From DATHKG01 sp035489435 (GTDB lineage: Bacteria > Bacteroidota > Bacteroidia > Chitinophagales > Chitinophagaceae): a stretch of DNA of 64,000 bases. Each line of letters begins with the position of its first letter. The stretch's first letter is position 1. A model generated the notes under the pieces. It did not search any database. It was not told the DNA's origin and worked only from the letters and a program-made list of their open reading frames with translations. Shown in pieces: positions 9,438-17,677 of this stretch. Both the position numbers and the translations under genes were made by a program. Location: the NCBI GenBank assembly GCA_035489435.1, contig DATHKG010000018.1, one strand, 5' to 3'.

Positions 9438-10196
9438 ATGAAAAACGTATTTGATCTTACTGGTAAAAATGTACTTATAACAGGTGGCGGAACAGGTCTG
9501 GGCCTTGCTATTTCGACCGCGATGGTAGATGCAGGTGCTAAGGTGATTATTGTAGGCCGTCGTGAGGAAATGCTGGTGGAAGCCTGCAACATGCTTGGAT
9601 CGAACGCCTCCTACAAAGTGTTTGACATAGCTAATCTCGAACAGATACCGGCTTTTGTCAAAGAAGCAGAACTTGGGTCCGGCAATATTGATGTCCTTGT
9701 AAATAATGCCGGTGTAAACATGAAAAAGGAGTTTCTTGAAGTAACGGATGCCGATTTTGAGTCCATCATGCGGATAAACCAGCAAGCAGCGTTCGCACTT
9801 TCCCGTGAGTTCGCAAGAGGTATGGTCACCCGCAAATCAGGTTGTATAATCATGATCAGTTCCATGGCTGCCAAATACGGTATTCCAAAAGTGATCTCAT
9901 ACACCGCAGCAAAGTCTGCCATTGAAGGTATGACCCGGGCGATGGCCGTTGATCTTTCCCCTTCCGGTATCCGGGTAAATTGTATTGCTCCGGGTTTTAT
10001 TGAAACTGCGATGTCTGCAAAGGCATTGAACAATGACCCCGAACGTAAGGCGCGTGTATTGGGACGCACGCCAATGGGTTTTCTTGGTAAACCTGAAGAC
10101 GTCGGGTATGCAGCGGTTTTCCTCGCCTCTGATGCAGCGAAATATATTACCGGCGCAAGCCTGCCGGTTGATGGGGGTAATTCCATTGGATTTTAG
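9438..10196 (+). CDS. SDR family oxidoreductase, probable fructuronate reductase role
   Basis: A 252-residue classical short-chain dehydrogenase: nucleotide motif TGGGTGLG at 15-22, NNAG at 89-92, and the Ser141/Ser142-Tyr155-Lys159 catalytic set (YTAAK). It resembles gluconate 5-dehydrogenase and 3-oxoacyl-ACP reductase-like members. Because uxuA lies 50 bp downstream on the same strand, an SDR-type mannonate oxidoreductase (UxuB function: fructuronate to mannonate) is the best inference, as known for the Bacillus SDR next to uxuA. Family membership is secure; the substrate is inferred from context. Confidence 0.9.
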   Translation: MKNVFDLTGKNVLITGGGTGLGLAISTAMVDAGAKVIIVGRREEMLVEACNMLGSNASYKVFDIANLEQIPAFVKEAELGSGNIDVLVNNAGVNMKKEFLEVTDADFESIMRINQQAAFALSREFARGMVTRKSGCIIMISSMAAKYGIPKVISYTAAKSAIEGMTRAMAVDLSPSGIRVNCIAPGFIETAMSAKALNNDPERKARVLGRTPMGFLGKPEDVGYAAVFLASDAAKYITGASLPVDGGNSIGF

Positions 10197-10246
10197 CATG
10201 AATTACAATTCAAATTTGATAATAATTATCCATTAAAGTTGATAGA

Positions 10247-11431
10247 ATGAAAATACATCCATTGCAGGAAACCTGGCGCTGGTATGGTCCAAACGACACT
10301 GTTACTTTGAGTGATGTCAGGCAGGCTGGTGCTTCCGGCATTGTATCTGCCATGCATCATATTCCGCATGGTGAGCTCTGGCCAATGAAAGACCTCCGGG
10401 AAAGAAAGACCGTTATTGAAGCTGCAGGGCTTGCCTGGAGTGTTGTTGAAAGTGTTCCGGTACACGAAGACATAAAAACGCGTTCAGGCCGGTACAAAGA
10501 GCTGCTTGAAACCTATAAACAAAATCTTCGGAATGTCGCTGCCTGCGGTATCGGAACAGTTTGCTATAATTTTATGCCTGTCCTCGACTGGACACGCACC
10601 GAATTGTATCATACAATGCCTGACGGTTCAAAGGCGCTAAGATTCAGCTGGACCGACCTTGCGGTTTTTGATGTCCATATCCTGAAAAGGAATGGGGCTG
10701 AAGTTGACTACACGGCCGATCAGTTGCAAAAAGCAGAGTCAATTTTTAAAAAAGGAGACCGTCAGTATCTCGATACGCTGTCCGACAATATACTGATGGG
10801 CGTGCCCGGCGAAGCAAGTATCACTACAGACGCATTAATAAAGAGTATAGATATCTATAAAGCCATTGGGGCAGATGGTCTGCGTGAAAATCTTGCCTTC
10901 TTTCTTGAATCAATCATGGATACCTGTGAAGAAAACGGCATTAAGATGACAATCCATCCTGATGATCCGCCATTTGATATACTGGGTTTGCCAAGGATCA
11001 TGAGTAAAAAATCGGATCTTGAATTTATACTCAACCGTGTTGACCGCAAGGAAAATGGAATTTGTTTCTGCACAGGTTCTCTCGGAGCTGGCAAACACAA
11101 TGATCTGCCTGATATTCTCCGCTCCGTGGGTGATCGGGTTTATTTTGTGCATTTACGCAATACCAAAAGAGAAACGGATGACAGTTTTTTTGAAGCTGCC
11201 CATCTGGAAGGCGATACCGATATGTACCAGGTTATGAAAGAGCTGTTAAAAATCCAGGCAACAAGGTCTGAGCCAATTCCTTTTAGACCTGATCATGGTC
11301 ACCAGATGCTTGACGACCTCAAAAAAACTACGGCTCCCGGTTATTCTGCTATCGGCCGTCTTCGTGGCTTAGCGGAACTTCGTGGCCTTGCATATGGTAT
11401 CTCGGAAAAAATAAAAGTGCGGTCCCGTTAA
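10247..11431 (+). CDS. uxuA: Mannonate dehydratase
   Basis: The 394-residue length equals that of E. coli UxuA. Family-typical segments are QETWRWYGPND near the N-terminus, GIVSAMHHIPHGE, TIHPDDPPF, FVHLRNTKRE and FRPDHGHQM, which include the His, Asp and Cys metal ligands. The enzyme dehydrates D-mannonate to 2-keto-3-deoxygluconate in the cytoplasm, the step after fructuronate reduction. Its partner KDG kinase and aldolase genes are not in the window. A terminator hairpin overlaps the stop codon. Confidence 0.96.
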   Translation: MKIHPLQETWRWYGPNDTVTLSDVRQAGASGIVSAMHHIPHGELWPMKDLRERKTVIEAAGLAWSVVESVPVHEDIKTRSGRYKELLETYKQNLRNVAACGIGTVCYNFMPVLDWTRTELYHTMPDGSKALRFSWTDLAVFDVHILKRNGAEVDYTADQLQKAESIFKKGDRQYLDTLSDNILMGVPGEASITTDALIKSIDIYKAIGADGLRENLAFFLESIMDTCEENGIKMTIHPDDPPFDILGLPRIMSKKSDLEFILNRVDRKENGICFCTGSLGAGKHNDLPDILRSVGDRVYFVHLRNTKRETDDSFFEAAHLEGDTDMYQVMKELLKIQATRSEPIPFRPDHGHQMLDDLKKTTAPGYSAIGRLRGLAELRGLAYGISEKIKVRSR

Positions 11432-11444
11432 GGCCGCACCTTTT
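11417..11444 (+). terminator. Terminator overlapping the uxuA stop
   Basis: GTGCGG (11417-11422) pairs with CCGCAC (11434-11439), extendable by two pairs inward including one wobble, and TTTT follows. The stem begins inside the last codons of uxuA. Confidence 0.7.
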
Positions 11445-11472
11445 GATCATACTCTCAATGATCATACTCTCA
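11444..11472. repeat. 14-bp direct repeat, period 15
   Basis: TGATCATACTCTCA occurs at 11444 and 11459, just past the uxuA terminator. Confidence 0.85.
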
Positions 11473-11493
11473 GTCAGAATACCTGATTAAAAA

Positions 11494-11661
11494 CTAAGGT
11501 GTTCTTCTCCATCCGCCACCGATCAGGGATAGCAAAAAGAGAACGATGAAGATGTAAAATAATATCTTGGCAATTCCGGCTGCACCAGCGGCTATTCCGC
11601 CAAATCCAAATACAGCTGCGATAATCGCGATAACGAGGAATATTAGTGTCCAACGTAACAT
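11494..11661 (-). CDS. DUF1328-type small membrane protein (YtjA-like)
   Basis: A 55-residue, very hydrophobic protein starting MLRWTLIFLVIAIIAAVFGF, followed by a Gly/Ala-rich turn (GGIAAGAAGIAKILF) and a second membrane helix ending in GGGWRRTP. This matches the DUF1328 family of two-helix inner membrane proteins. The ATG at 11661 gives the usual start; an upstream ATG would add 12 unrelated residues. Such genes are often stress-induced in other bacteria; nothing here shows regulation. Confidence 0.85.
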   Translation of the reverse strand: MLRWTLIFLVIAIIAAVFGFGGIAAGAAGIAKILFYIFIVLFLLSLIGGGWRRTP

Positions 11662-11714
11662 AATCAAAAAATTTAAGTGGTGATTAAAATGGATCAAAGA
11701 TTAAAATAGACCTA

Positions 11715-11912
11715 TTAAAGCGGATCATGCTTTTTGCACTTCCGAAAGGGCCGGAGTTCAATTGGCAAATCCCAGTTATTGAAAACGTGTTTTTCGGGTT
11801 GTTTTCTTGTATTTGAAACTGGTTTCAAAATGGTGCTATTGATCAATTCATCTACCTCTCTTCCACTCAGCATTCTGAATTTCGATTCGGATTTTACGTA
11901 TTTAATTTTCAT
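11715..11912 (-). CDS. Small hypothetical protein
   Basis: A 65-residue charged, hydrophilic protein (MKIKYVKSESKFRMLSGREV at the start, RPFRKCKKHDPL at the end) with no membrane segment. I do not recognise a family. The opposite strand also carries an open frame over the same bases, but its composition is less protein-like. It lies just upstream of the DUF1328 gene in the same direction and may be expressed with it. Treat as plausible, not proven. Confidence 0.45.
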   Translation of the reverse strand: MKIKYVKSESKFRMLSGREVDELINSTILKPVSNTRKQPEKHVFNNWDLPIELRPFRKCKKHDPL

Positions 11913-12031
11913 ATGACTGGTGTTTCGTCAATATGTTAAAATATGATGCCAGTATGCTCCGGCATAAATTCCCGAAAGTTGAGGAAATCTGTACCTAATT
12001 TGCCGAACTCAGTGCACAGATGGGGAATATC

Positions 12032-13531
12032 TTATAATTTTAATTTTGAGAATGCTTCCTTGCGAATCCAGACTGATACAGATCCGTCGTTCGCATAAAA
12101 TTCGGCTTTCCCTTCTTCGTCGATTACAATTTTTTCGTCCCTGTTTCCACAGGCATCGATAAATGTCTTCCCTGCATGGTGTTTACCGGCTACCATCGTT
12201 TTGAAGCCTTCACTACCATTTGTCATCAAAACGACACAGCCTGAAAATTTGTTTTCACGATTGCCTTCCCGTACCCAGCCAACGGTATTGGGGTGATCGA
12301 AGTAATCATGTTGCGCTCCATAACTAAGTTCACGTCTTACGATCATCATTTCTTTAAGGCCAGGTACAGCGTTGAGCTCAATATGGATTTCCTGGTCGTC
12401 TACAACTTCTGAATATTTGGTTCCATAGATACTTGGATAAAAAATACATGGCATTCCTTGTTCACGGAGAAGTATAAGCGCATTTGCGAGCGGTTTAAAC
12501 CAATAATCAACTGTCGATTCGAGTGATTGCAAAGGCTGTGTATCATGATTATCTACAAAAGTTATACTGCAACCGGGTCTTGCCTTTGTAAGGGTATTCT
12601 CGAAAATGTTCCTCATGTCGTAGTCATTGCCTTCCAAAGAAGCGCGATAGAAATTGTGATGAAGTGGAACATCAAATAGCCTGGTTTTGCCACCCAGGGT
12701 ATCAATATACTTTTCAAGAATACCAACATCAGTGCTCCAATACTCTGCGATACAAAAAATGTCCTTTTTATAGTGATCATTCAGAAAATCAAGCCATTCA
12801 TTAATAAAATGGGGGGTGATATGTTTCACTGCATCAAGTCTTAAACCATCTATACCTGTCTGATCTATATACCATTTCCCCCAGTGTTTTAATTCTTCCC
12901 GGACAAAAGGATTTCTGAATTCAATATCGTTACCCATCAGGTAATCAAAGTTGCCTTTTTCATCATCAATCAGATCTTCCCATTTATCGCCATATTCATT
13001 CTGGATAGTATAAATCGAATTATCCGGGCCAGACACGCCGGTGAAACATCTCCAGTCCCAGATAAATTTTGAGTATTTGCCCTTTCTGCCAGGAAACAGG
13101 AATTTGGTATATGCTTCTATTTCATGCCTTTCACCAATCAGTTCATTCCTGTCTTCTTCATTAACCTGGTAAACATTTACAACTTCTTTTTCATCACCCC
13201 CGTTTTTGTGATTGAGTACTATATCCGCAATCACTTTTATTCCTGCTTTCTGAAGACTTTTAATAGCTGTAAGATATTCTCTTTTCGTACCGTATTTTGT
13301 TCTTACTGTGCCTTTCTGATCAAACTCTCCCAGGTCAAAATGATCATAAACAGCATAACCGGGTTCATGAATACCCCGCCATGATTTATAAGCAGGTGGT
13401 AGCCATACATGCGTAAATCCGAGTGATGCAAGGTATCCGGCTTGCTCCCCGCAATGTTTCCAAAAATGTCCGTCAGGAGATATGTACCAGTGAAATTGTT
13501 GAAATATTGTTTGATTTTTAATTAGGTTCAT
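12032..13531 (-). CDS. Cytoplasmic alpha-amylase, GH13 (subfamily 5 type)
   Basis: 499 residues without a signal peptide. All four GH13 regions are visible: DIVLNH at 103-108, GLRLDAVKH at 229-237 with nucleophile Asp233, acid/base Glu263 in IAEYW, and FVDNHD at 325-330 with Asp330. The insert between the first two regions and the overall length fit the bacterial liquefying/cytoplasmic alpha-amylases of subfamily 5. It should hydrolyse alpha-1,4-glucans inside the cell, for example stored glycogen or imported maltodextrin. It lies 80 bp downstream of an oxidoreductase gene on the same strand and may share its transcript. Confidence 0.95.
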   Translation of the reverse strand: MNLIKNQTIFQQFHWYISPDGHFWKHCGEQAGYLASLGFTHVWLPPAYKSWRGIHEPGYAVYDHFDLGEFDQKGTVRTKYGTKREYLTAIKSLQKAGIKVIADIVLNHKNGGDEKEVVNVYQVNEEDRNELIGERHEIEAYTKFLFPGRKGKYSKFIWDWRCFTGVSGPDNSIYTIQNEYGDKWEDLIDDEKGNFDYLMGNDIEFRNPFVREELKHWGKWYIDQTGIDGLRLDAVKHITPHFINEWLDFLNDHYKKDIFCIAEYWSTDVGILEKYIDTLGGKTRLFDVPLHHNFYRASLEGNDYDMRNIFENTLTKARPGCSITFVDNHDTQPLQSLESTVDYWFKPLANALILLREQGMPCIFYPSIYGTKYSEVVDDQEIHIELNAVPGLKEMMIVRRELSYGAQHDYFDHPNTVGWVREGNRENKFSGCVVLMTNGSEGFKTMVAGKHHAGKTFIDACGNRDEKIVIDEEGKAEFYANDGSVSVWIRKEAFSKLKL

Positions 13532-13611
13532 ATAATTTCTGTTATAAATGGCCTGCCGCTAGATCGCTTCTATCACATTTTGCATTTGATGGCCATTAGT
13601 TAGTTGGTTAA

Positions 13612-14601
13612 CTACTCGAATGATTCATATTTCACATCGATCTGCTTTCTGACTTCATCGATGGTTTTCATTATATCAAGACTGAAATGGTGATAATACA
13701 GTTTGCTGTAAATTTGATTGTTGTTCAAAGCACTGATCACTTCCTCTACCTCGAACTGAAATCCACGTCCTTCCCATTCACATTTATACTCCTTTTCAAC
13801 TCCATCATAGCTGCTCACTTTTATCGCCGCGGGTTTTTCATTCCACGGACTTAATATTTTTATAACACCTTTGCTGCCGGCAATTTCTGCAGAAAGTTCA
13901 GTTTGTGTTATAATAGAAGATTCTAACACAGCATGTTTACCATCTTCATATTGAAACAAGATTGCACAGGTCTCATCAATACCCTTATCTGATAATTTTC
14001 CAACTGCCTTTATCAATCGTGGTTTCCCTAACACAAGATGTGCAAGGAAAACCGGGTAGATACCAAGGTCAAGTAGGGAACCTCCTCCCAGTTCCGGATT
14101 GAAATACCTGTTATTATCATCTTCAGGCGCTTTAAAGCTCAGTGAAGCTTTCACGGAGTCTATCTCTCCAATCTCCCCCGAACCTATGATCTCCAACACT
14201 TTTTTGATACTTGGCAGAAACCTGATCCACATACCCTCCATTAAAAAAGTGTTATTACTTTCACTGGCTGCCATAAGCGCCGTCACCTGGGCTGAATTTA
14301 TCACCATCGGCTTTTCGCATAACACCGGAACCTTATGATTAAGACAGGCAATTGCCTGTTCGAAATGAGAAGTGTTTGGGCTGGCTATATAAACGGCATC
14401 GAAGTTCTTATTGTTCAGGAAAAGTTCGAGATCCGTATAATACTGACTGACACCATATTCGTCTGCAAAAGTTTTTGCGCTGTCTTCACTGTGCGATAGA
14501 ACCGAAGTAACTTCCTGTGGCGTTGAAACAAATTTAAAATCATCCACGAAGTCCCTGGCAATGCTGCCCGGACCGATTATTCCCCATTTAAAAATCTTCA
14601 T
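13612..14601 (-). CDS. Gfo/Idh/MocA family oxidoreductase, dihydrodiol dehydrogenase-like
   Basis: A 329-residue cytoplasmic NAD(P)-dependent oxidoreductase with the Rossmann motif GIIGPGSIA (7-15), ASPNTSH, and the CEKPM motif (EKP at 96-98). The MEGMWIRFLP segment and GGSLLDLGIYP are typical of the dimeric dihydrodiol dehydrogenase/glucose-fructose-oxidoreductase branch. Substrate unknown, likely a sugar or sugar derivative. It is the third of four Gfo/Idh/MocA paralogues in this window. Transcription probably starts in the 232-bp divergent spacer upstream, which holds palindromes. Confidence 0.92.
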   Translation of the reverse strand: MKIFKWGIIGPGSIARDFVDDFKFVSTPQEVTSVLSHSEDSAKTFADEYGVSQYYTDLELFLNNKNFDAVYIASPNTSHFEQAIACLNHKVPVLCEKPMVINSAQVTALMAASESNNTFLMEGMWIRFLPSIKKVLEIIGSGEIGEIDSVKASLSFKAPEDDNNRYFNPELGGGSLLDLGIYPVFLAHLVLGKPRLIKAVGKLSDKGIDETCAILFQYEDGKHAVLESSIITQTELSAEIAGSKGVIKILSPWNEKPAAIKVSSYDGVEKEYKCEWEGRGFQFEVEEVISALNNNQIYSKLYYHHFSLDIMKTIDEVRKQIDVKYESFE

Positions 14602-14647
14602 ATTTAATCCTGTGTTTAAGAACCCTATTTCCTTCCGCTGGTATAAG

Positions 14648-14665
14648 TGTAGAAAATTATCTACA
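14648..14665. promoter_or_regulatory. Operator-like inverted repeat in divergent spacer
   Basis: TGTAGA and TCTACA are perfect inverted half-sites separated by six bases (AAATTA), 47 bp upstream of the minus-strand oxidoreductase start. The size and spacing suit a dimeric repressor. No regulator gene is adjacent. Confidence 0.4.
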
Positions 14666-14734
14666 AAAACCAGTCTTTTATTTTTCTAAACAATTTTCTT
14701 CCCTGCTAAAACCTATCCAAAAATGATTTTCAAT

Positions 14735-14767
14735 GAATGATTCCTTCATTCCCAACTGTTTAGTTGG
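14735..14767. promoter_or_regulatory. Two abutting hairpins in divergent spacer
   Basis: GAATGA/TCATTC around a 5-base loop (14735-14751) is followed directly by CCAACT/AGTTGG around a 4-base loop (14752-14767). They could be operators or a leader structure of the plus-strand small gene. Confidence 0.35.
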
Positions 14768-14833
14768 ATATTTTCCTTTTTTGGGTATGAGAATTATGCT
14801 TTCTAACAAGGTTAATCATCCAAAACCACCGTT

Positions 14834-15133
14834 ATGAACAATGGCATTTCTTTCAAATTCAATTTTGAGACCGATAACTTCAATATAGCCCGCGACCTGC
14901 TGCCGAAGGTGCTTGACAAGATTAAATCTCTTCAGCAGTTTAATGCAGGTTATAAATCAATTGAGTTGAGTCTGTTGAAGCCGGGACAGGATAAAAAAAC
15001 TGCTTGTCTTACAATACACGCCCACGATAGCGTGATCAGGGAAGAGTCGCGCGAGGATCAGTGGGAACACGCAATCGAAATGGTGTTCAACCAGGTCGAG
15101 GCAACACATCATCATGCCATTAAACTAGACTAA
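14834..15133 (+). CDS. Small protein resembling HPF/RaiA ribosome-associated factors
   Basis: A 99-residue soluble protein. Predicted order is strand (ISFKFNFET), helix (IARDLLPKVLDKIKSL), two strands (KSIELSLL, TACLTIHA) and a long acidic helix (REDQWEHAIEMVFNQVEATH), which is the order of the ribosome hibernation/sigma-54 modulation fold. Sequence identity to known HPF cannot be judged by eye, so this is a fold-level guess. It stands alone, with duplicated sequence over its stop codon. An unrelated conserved hypothetical protein is the alternative. Confidence 0.6.
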   Translation: MNNGISFKFNFETDNFNIARDLLPKVLDKIKSLQQFNAGYKSIELSLLKPGQDKKTACLTIHAHDSVIREESREDQWEHAIEMVFNQVEATHHHAIKLD

Positions 15134-15158
15134 TAAATGTAAGCTGGACTAATAAATG
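15122..15158. repeat. Duplication across a stop codon, period 19
   Basis: 18-base copies at 15122-15139 and 15141-15158 differ at two positions and share GACTAATAAATG. The first copy contains the TAA stop of the upstream small gene; the period is not a multiple of three. Confidence 0.85.
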
Positions 15159-15210
15159 CTGCAGACCGAATCGACCAGGAACTGATTATAACGAAGTTTT
15201 CGAAATTCCC

Positions 15211-15242
15211 CACAATACATACAATTCACAATACATACAATT
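15211..15242. repeat. 16-bp perfect tandem duplication
   Basis: CACAATACATACAATT occurs twice without a gap. Confidence 0.9.
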
Positions 15243-15279
15243 ATTAAGAGATCTTTTTCATAGTGATATGTAACCTAAT

Positions 15280-15319
15280 GTTAGCAACCAGGCCGAAGCG
15301 TTAGCAATCAGGCTGTAAG
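15280..15319. repeat. 20-bp imperfect tandem duplication
   Basis: Units at 15280 and 15300 match at 15 of 20 positions (GTTAGCAA then CAGG). The second copy overlaps the -7 box of the next gene. This is the third duplication within 200 bp. Confidence 0.7.
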
Positions 15320-15323
15320 TTTG
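15316..15323 (+). promoter_or_regulatory. Bacteroidota -7 box TAAGTTTG
   Basis: An exact TAnnTTTG element 39 bp upstream of the next start codon. No clear -33 TTTG was found. Confidence 0.45.
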
Positions 15324-15361
15324 GGCATGATAGTTTTAATAAGGTTTAAAAAAAATATTTC

Positions 15362-16021
15362 ATGGATATAACTAAACCACATCCGGTAAACGTAGGCAGC
15401 ACCGAAAGGCTGATCTCTGCAGCTGCAGGGTCTTTTCTCCTGATCAATACTTTAACATCAGACAAATTCAGTTTGTTGAAACTATTTACGGGCGGTTATC
15501 TTTTATATCGGGGAGTCAGCGGTAATTGCCCTCTGTATACAATTGCCGGCAAACCTTCAGCAATTCCGCCGGAAAATATAAATATCAGGTTGGAGATGTT
15601 TGTTGCCAAACCAAAGGAATCTGTATACCGGGCATGGCGAAATCTCGAAAATCTTCCACTGTTCATGTCGCATATAACAGAAGTTAAGCCAGTGTTTGAA
15701 AACATTAGCGAATGGACAGCCAAATTAAATGGTAATCCTGTTCCACTGAAATGGCGCGCCACTATTGTAAAAGATATACCAGGTCATGAAATAACCTGGC
15801 GATCACTTCCGGATTCCATGATTGATAATGTTGGTAAAATCGAGTTTCGGGAAGCAGTGGAAGCACCTGGAACGGACATACATGTTACTATAAGTTATAA
15901 GCCACCATTAGGTATTGTTGGCGATGCTATCGGCTCATTTTTTCATCCTTCTATTGAAAAAATTGTACGCGAGGATGTCTATGCATTTAAAGAATTTATT
16001 GAATCAAACGTTAACTATTAA
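15362..16021 (+). CDS. YgaP-like transmembrane region fused to SRPBCC (START-like) domain
   Basis: 219 residues. The first 60 (NVGSTERLISAAAGSFLLIN to YRGVSGNCPLY) match the DUF2892/YgaP-like membrane hairpin with the conserved CPLY ending. From about 75 on (IRLEMFVAKPKESVYRAWRN) it is a polyketide cyclase/dehydrase-type SRPBCC domain with a hydrophobic ligand cavity, closing with a long C-terminal helix. The combination is common in soil Bacteroidota and Proteobacteria; the ligand is unknown. It precedes the Ku operon by 89 bp on the same strand, and is likely independent of it. Confidence 0.85.
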   Translation: MDITKPHPVNVGSTERLISAAAGSFLLINTLTSDKFSLLKLFTGGYLLYRGVSGNCPLYTIAGKPSAIPPENINIRLEMFVAKPKESVYRAWRNLENLPLFMSHITEVKPVFENISEWTAKLNGNPVPLKWRATIVKDIPGHEITWRSLPDSMIDNVGKIEFREAVEAPGTDIHVTISYKPPLGIVGDAIGSFFHPSIEKIVREDVYAFKEFIESNVNY

Positions 16022-16110
16022 TAACCCAGCTGATAATATTATTTGGCAAAGTGTCCGACATCGCATTGTTACTTAAATCTCATGTCAATTCAAGTTAAAT
16101 CATATTTGTT

Positions 16111-16905
16111 ATGAGAGCAATCTGGTCAGGAGCCATTGGTTTTGGGCTCGTAAACATTCCGGTTAAACTTTTCAGTGCCACTCAGGGCAGTGAACTTGAT
16201 CTTGATATGCTTGATAAAAAAGATCATTCAAACATAAAGTTTCAACGTGTGAATGCAGAGTCAGGTAAGCAGGTCGAATGGAAAAATATTGTCAAAGGCT
16301 ATATGCTCAATGGCAAATATGTAATTCTTGATGATGATGATTTTGCAAAGGCGAGCCCTGAAAAAAATAAAATCATATCAATAGAAGAGTTCGTTAATGG
16401 TAAAGATATAGACAGCATATATTATGAAACACCCTACTATCTTGCCCCGGACAAATCAGGTGAGAAAGCATATGCATTGTTAAGAGACGCGCTTGAAAAA
16501 AGTGGTAAATACGGACTTGGTACCTATGTATTGAGGAACAGGGAACATCTTTGTGTGCTTAAGCCGCTTAATAATGCCATAGTATTAAATACAATCCGCT
16601 TTGCTGAGGAGATCCGCGACGCCGGGGAACTCAAGATCCCATCTGGCAAACAGGTTAAGCCTGCGGAATTGAAAATGGCCCTGTCGCTGATTGATCAGCT
16701 TACCAAAAAATTTGATATCTCTAAATATAAAGATTCATATACAGATTCCTTATTAAAGGTGATTCGTGCGAAAGCCAAAGGAAAGAAAACAGCGGTGCCG
16801 CAGATGCGGATAGTGCATAGCAATGCAAGGGATCTGATGTCACAGCTTAAGGCCAGCCTTGGCAAAAAAAGTGCTCCTGCTAAAAAAACTAAAAAAGCAT
16901 CCTGA
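16111..16905 (+). CDS. ku: Ku protein, DNA end-binding
   Basis: A 264-residue bacterial Ku: the start MRAIWSGAIGFGLVNIPVKL is characteristic, the beta-barrel bridge region includes KGYMLNGKYV and PYYLAPD, and the tail after residue 245 is Lys/Ala-rich (KKSAPAKKTKKAS). Ku homodimers thread onto DNA double-strand ends and recruit LigD. The next gene starts 2 bp after the stop, so Ku, PE, LIG and POL form one operon. The basic tail is known in other Ku proteins to aid DNA binding. Confidence 0.97.
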   Translation: MRAIWSGAIGFGLVNIPVKLFSATQGSELDLDMLDKKDHSNIKFQRVNAESGKQVEWKNIVKGYMLNGKYVILDDDDFAKASPEKNKIISIEEFVNGKDIDSIYYETPYYLAPDKSGEKAYALLRDALEKSGKYGLGTYVLRNREHLCVLKPLNNAIVLNTIRFAEEIRDAGELKIPSGKQVKPAELKMALSLIDQLTKKFDISKYKDSYTDSLLKVIRAKAKGKKTAVPQMRIVHSNARDLMSQLKASLGKKSAPAKKTKKAS

Positions 16906-16907
16906 GA

Positions 16908-17666
16908 ATGAGTCTTGCCACTTATAAGAAAAAACGAAACTTTAAGGAAACTTCAGAGCCTCCGCCGTTAATTGGAAAAAACCGGGCTGCAGGCACCTTT
17001 GTTATTCAAAGACACAAGGCGACAAGTTTGCACTATGATTTCAGACTTGAAGTGAATGGAGTATTGAAAAGTTGGGCAGTACCAAAGGGTCCGTCTCTTA
17101 ACCCTACAGATAAAAGACTTGCGATGATGGTTGAGGACCACCCGTTATCTTATGGTGGATTTAAAGGAACCATACCTGAAGGAAACTATGGGGCAGGAAT
17201 CGTAGAGATCTGGGATAAAGGAACCTACGAACCGGAAGAAATGGATAAAATTTCTGATAAAGCCATAGAAAGAAATATTAAAAATGGCATGCTCAAATTT
17301 TCATTAAAAGGACGTAAGTTAAAAGGAAGTTTTGCACTTGTTCGCATCCGTGGCGCTGATAGTAAGAATTGGCTACTGATTAAACACCGGGATAAATTTG
17401 CAACCGAAGAGCCGTACAACAGCGAAGATGATACTCCTGCAAATTCACCGATCAACAAATTCCTCCGGCAGCGAGAGACAAAAAAAGCCCCTCTAAAAAA
17501 AACATCGCCAACAGTGAAATCGAATAAGTCTGTAACCAAAATAAAAAAGAAATCTGCGAAGTCAGTCAAAGCTGTTGCAACACGAAAACCAGCCGCCGCT
17601 GCGAAAACGGTAAAAAAATCTTCAGGGAAATCTGTTGCTGCCAGCGCTGGTGTAAAAAAAAAGTAA
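16908..17666 (+). CDS. LigD 3'-phosphoesterase (PE) domain protein
   Basis: 252 residues. The PE domain (about 20-165) keeps His36, His42 and Asp44 (RHKATSLHYDF) and His78 (VEDHPLSYGGFKG), which correspond by a constant offset to the catalytic His/His/Asp/His of Pseudomonas LigD. It trims 3' ends during end joining. The remaining 80 residues are Lys/Ala/Ser-rich, like a linker. The frame ends at TAA directly after a run of nine A; a -1 shift at that run would join it to the ligase frame. It may be a separate protein, or the N-terminal part of a frameshift-made or formerly fused LigD. Confidence 0.93.
   Translation: MSLATYKKKRNFKETSEPPPLIGKNRAAGTFVIQRHKATSLHYDFRLEVNGVLKSWAVPKGPSLNPTDKRLAMMVEDHPLSYGGFKGTIPEGNYGAGIVEIWDKGTYEPEEMDKISDKAIERNIKNGMLKFSLKGRKLKGSFALVRIRGADSKNWLLIKHRDKFATEEPYNSEDDTPANSPINKFLRQRETKKAPLKKTSPTVKSNKSVTKIKKKSAKSVKAVATRKPAAAAKTVKKSSGKSVAASAGVKKK
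17657..17663 (+). other. Slippery heptamer A AAA AAG at PE/LIG junction
   Basis: The last PE codons read GTA AAA AAA AAG TAA. In the zero frame this is A AAA AAG, the heptamer used for programmed -1 frameshifting in E. coli dnaX. After a -1 slip translation continues GTA ATT CCA CCA TCA GTG straight into the ligase frame with no stop. A sequencing error in the nine-A run would look the same. Confidence 0.6.
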
Positions 17667-17677
17667 TTCCACCATCA

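Noticed and set aside
9611..10186. 191-codon frame antisense to the SDR gene
   Set aside because: The plus strand encodes a complete SDR with all motifs; the antisense frame is a by-product of its codon use.
11734..11916. 60-codon plus-strand frame opposite the small hypothetical gene
   Set aside because: Less protein-like composition than the minus-strand frame over the same bases.
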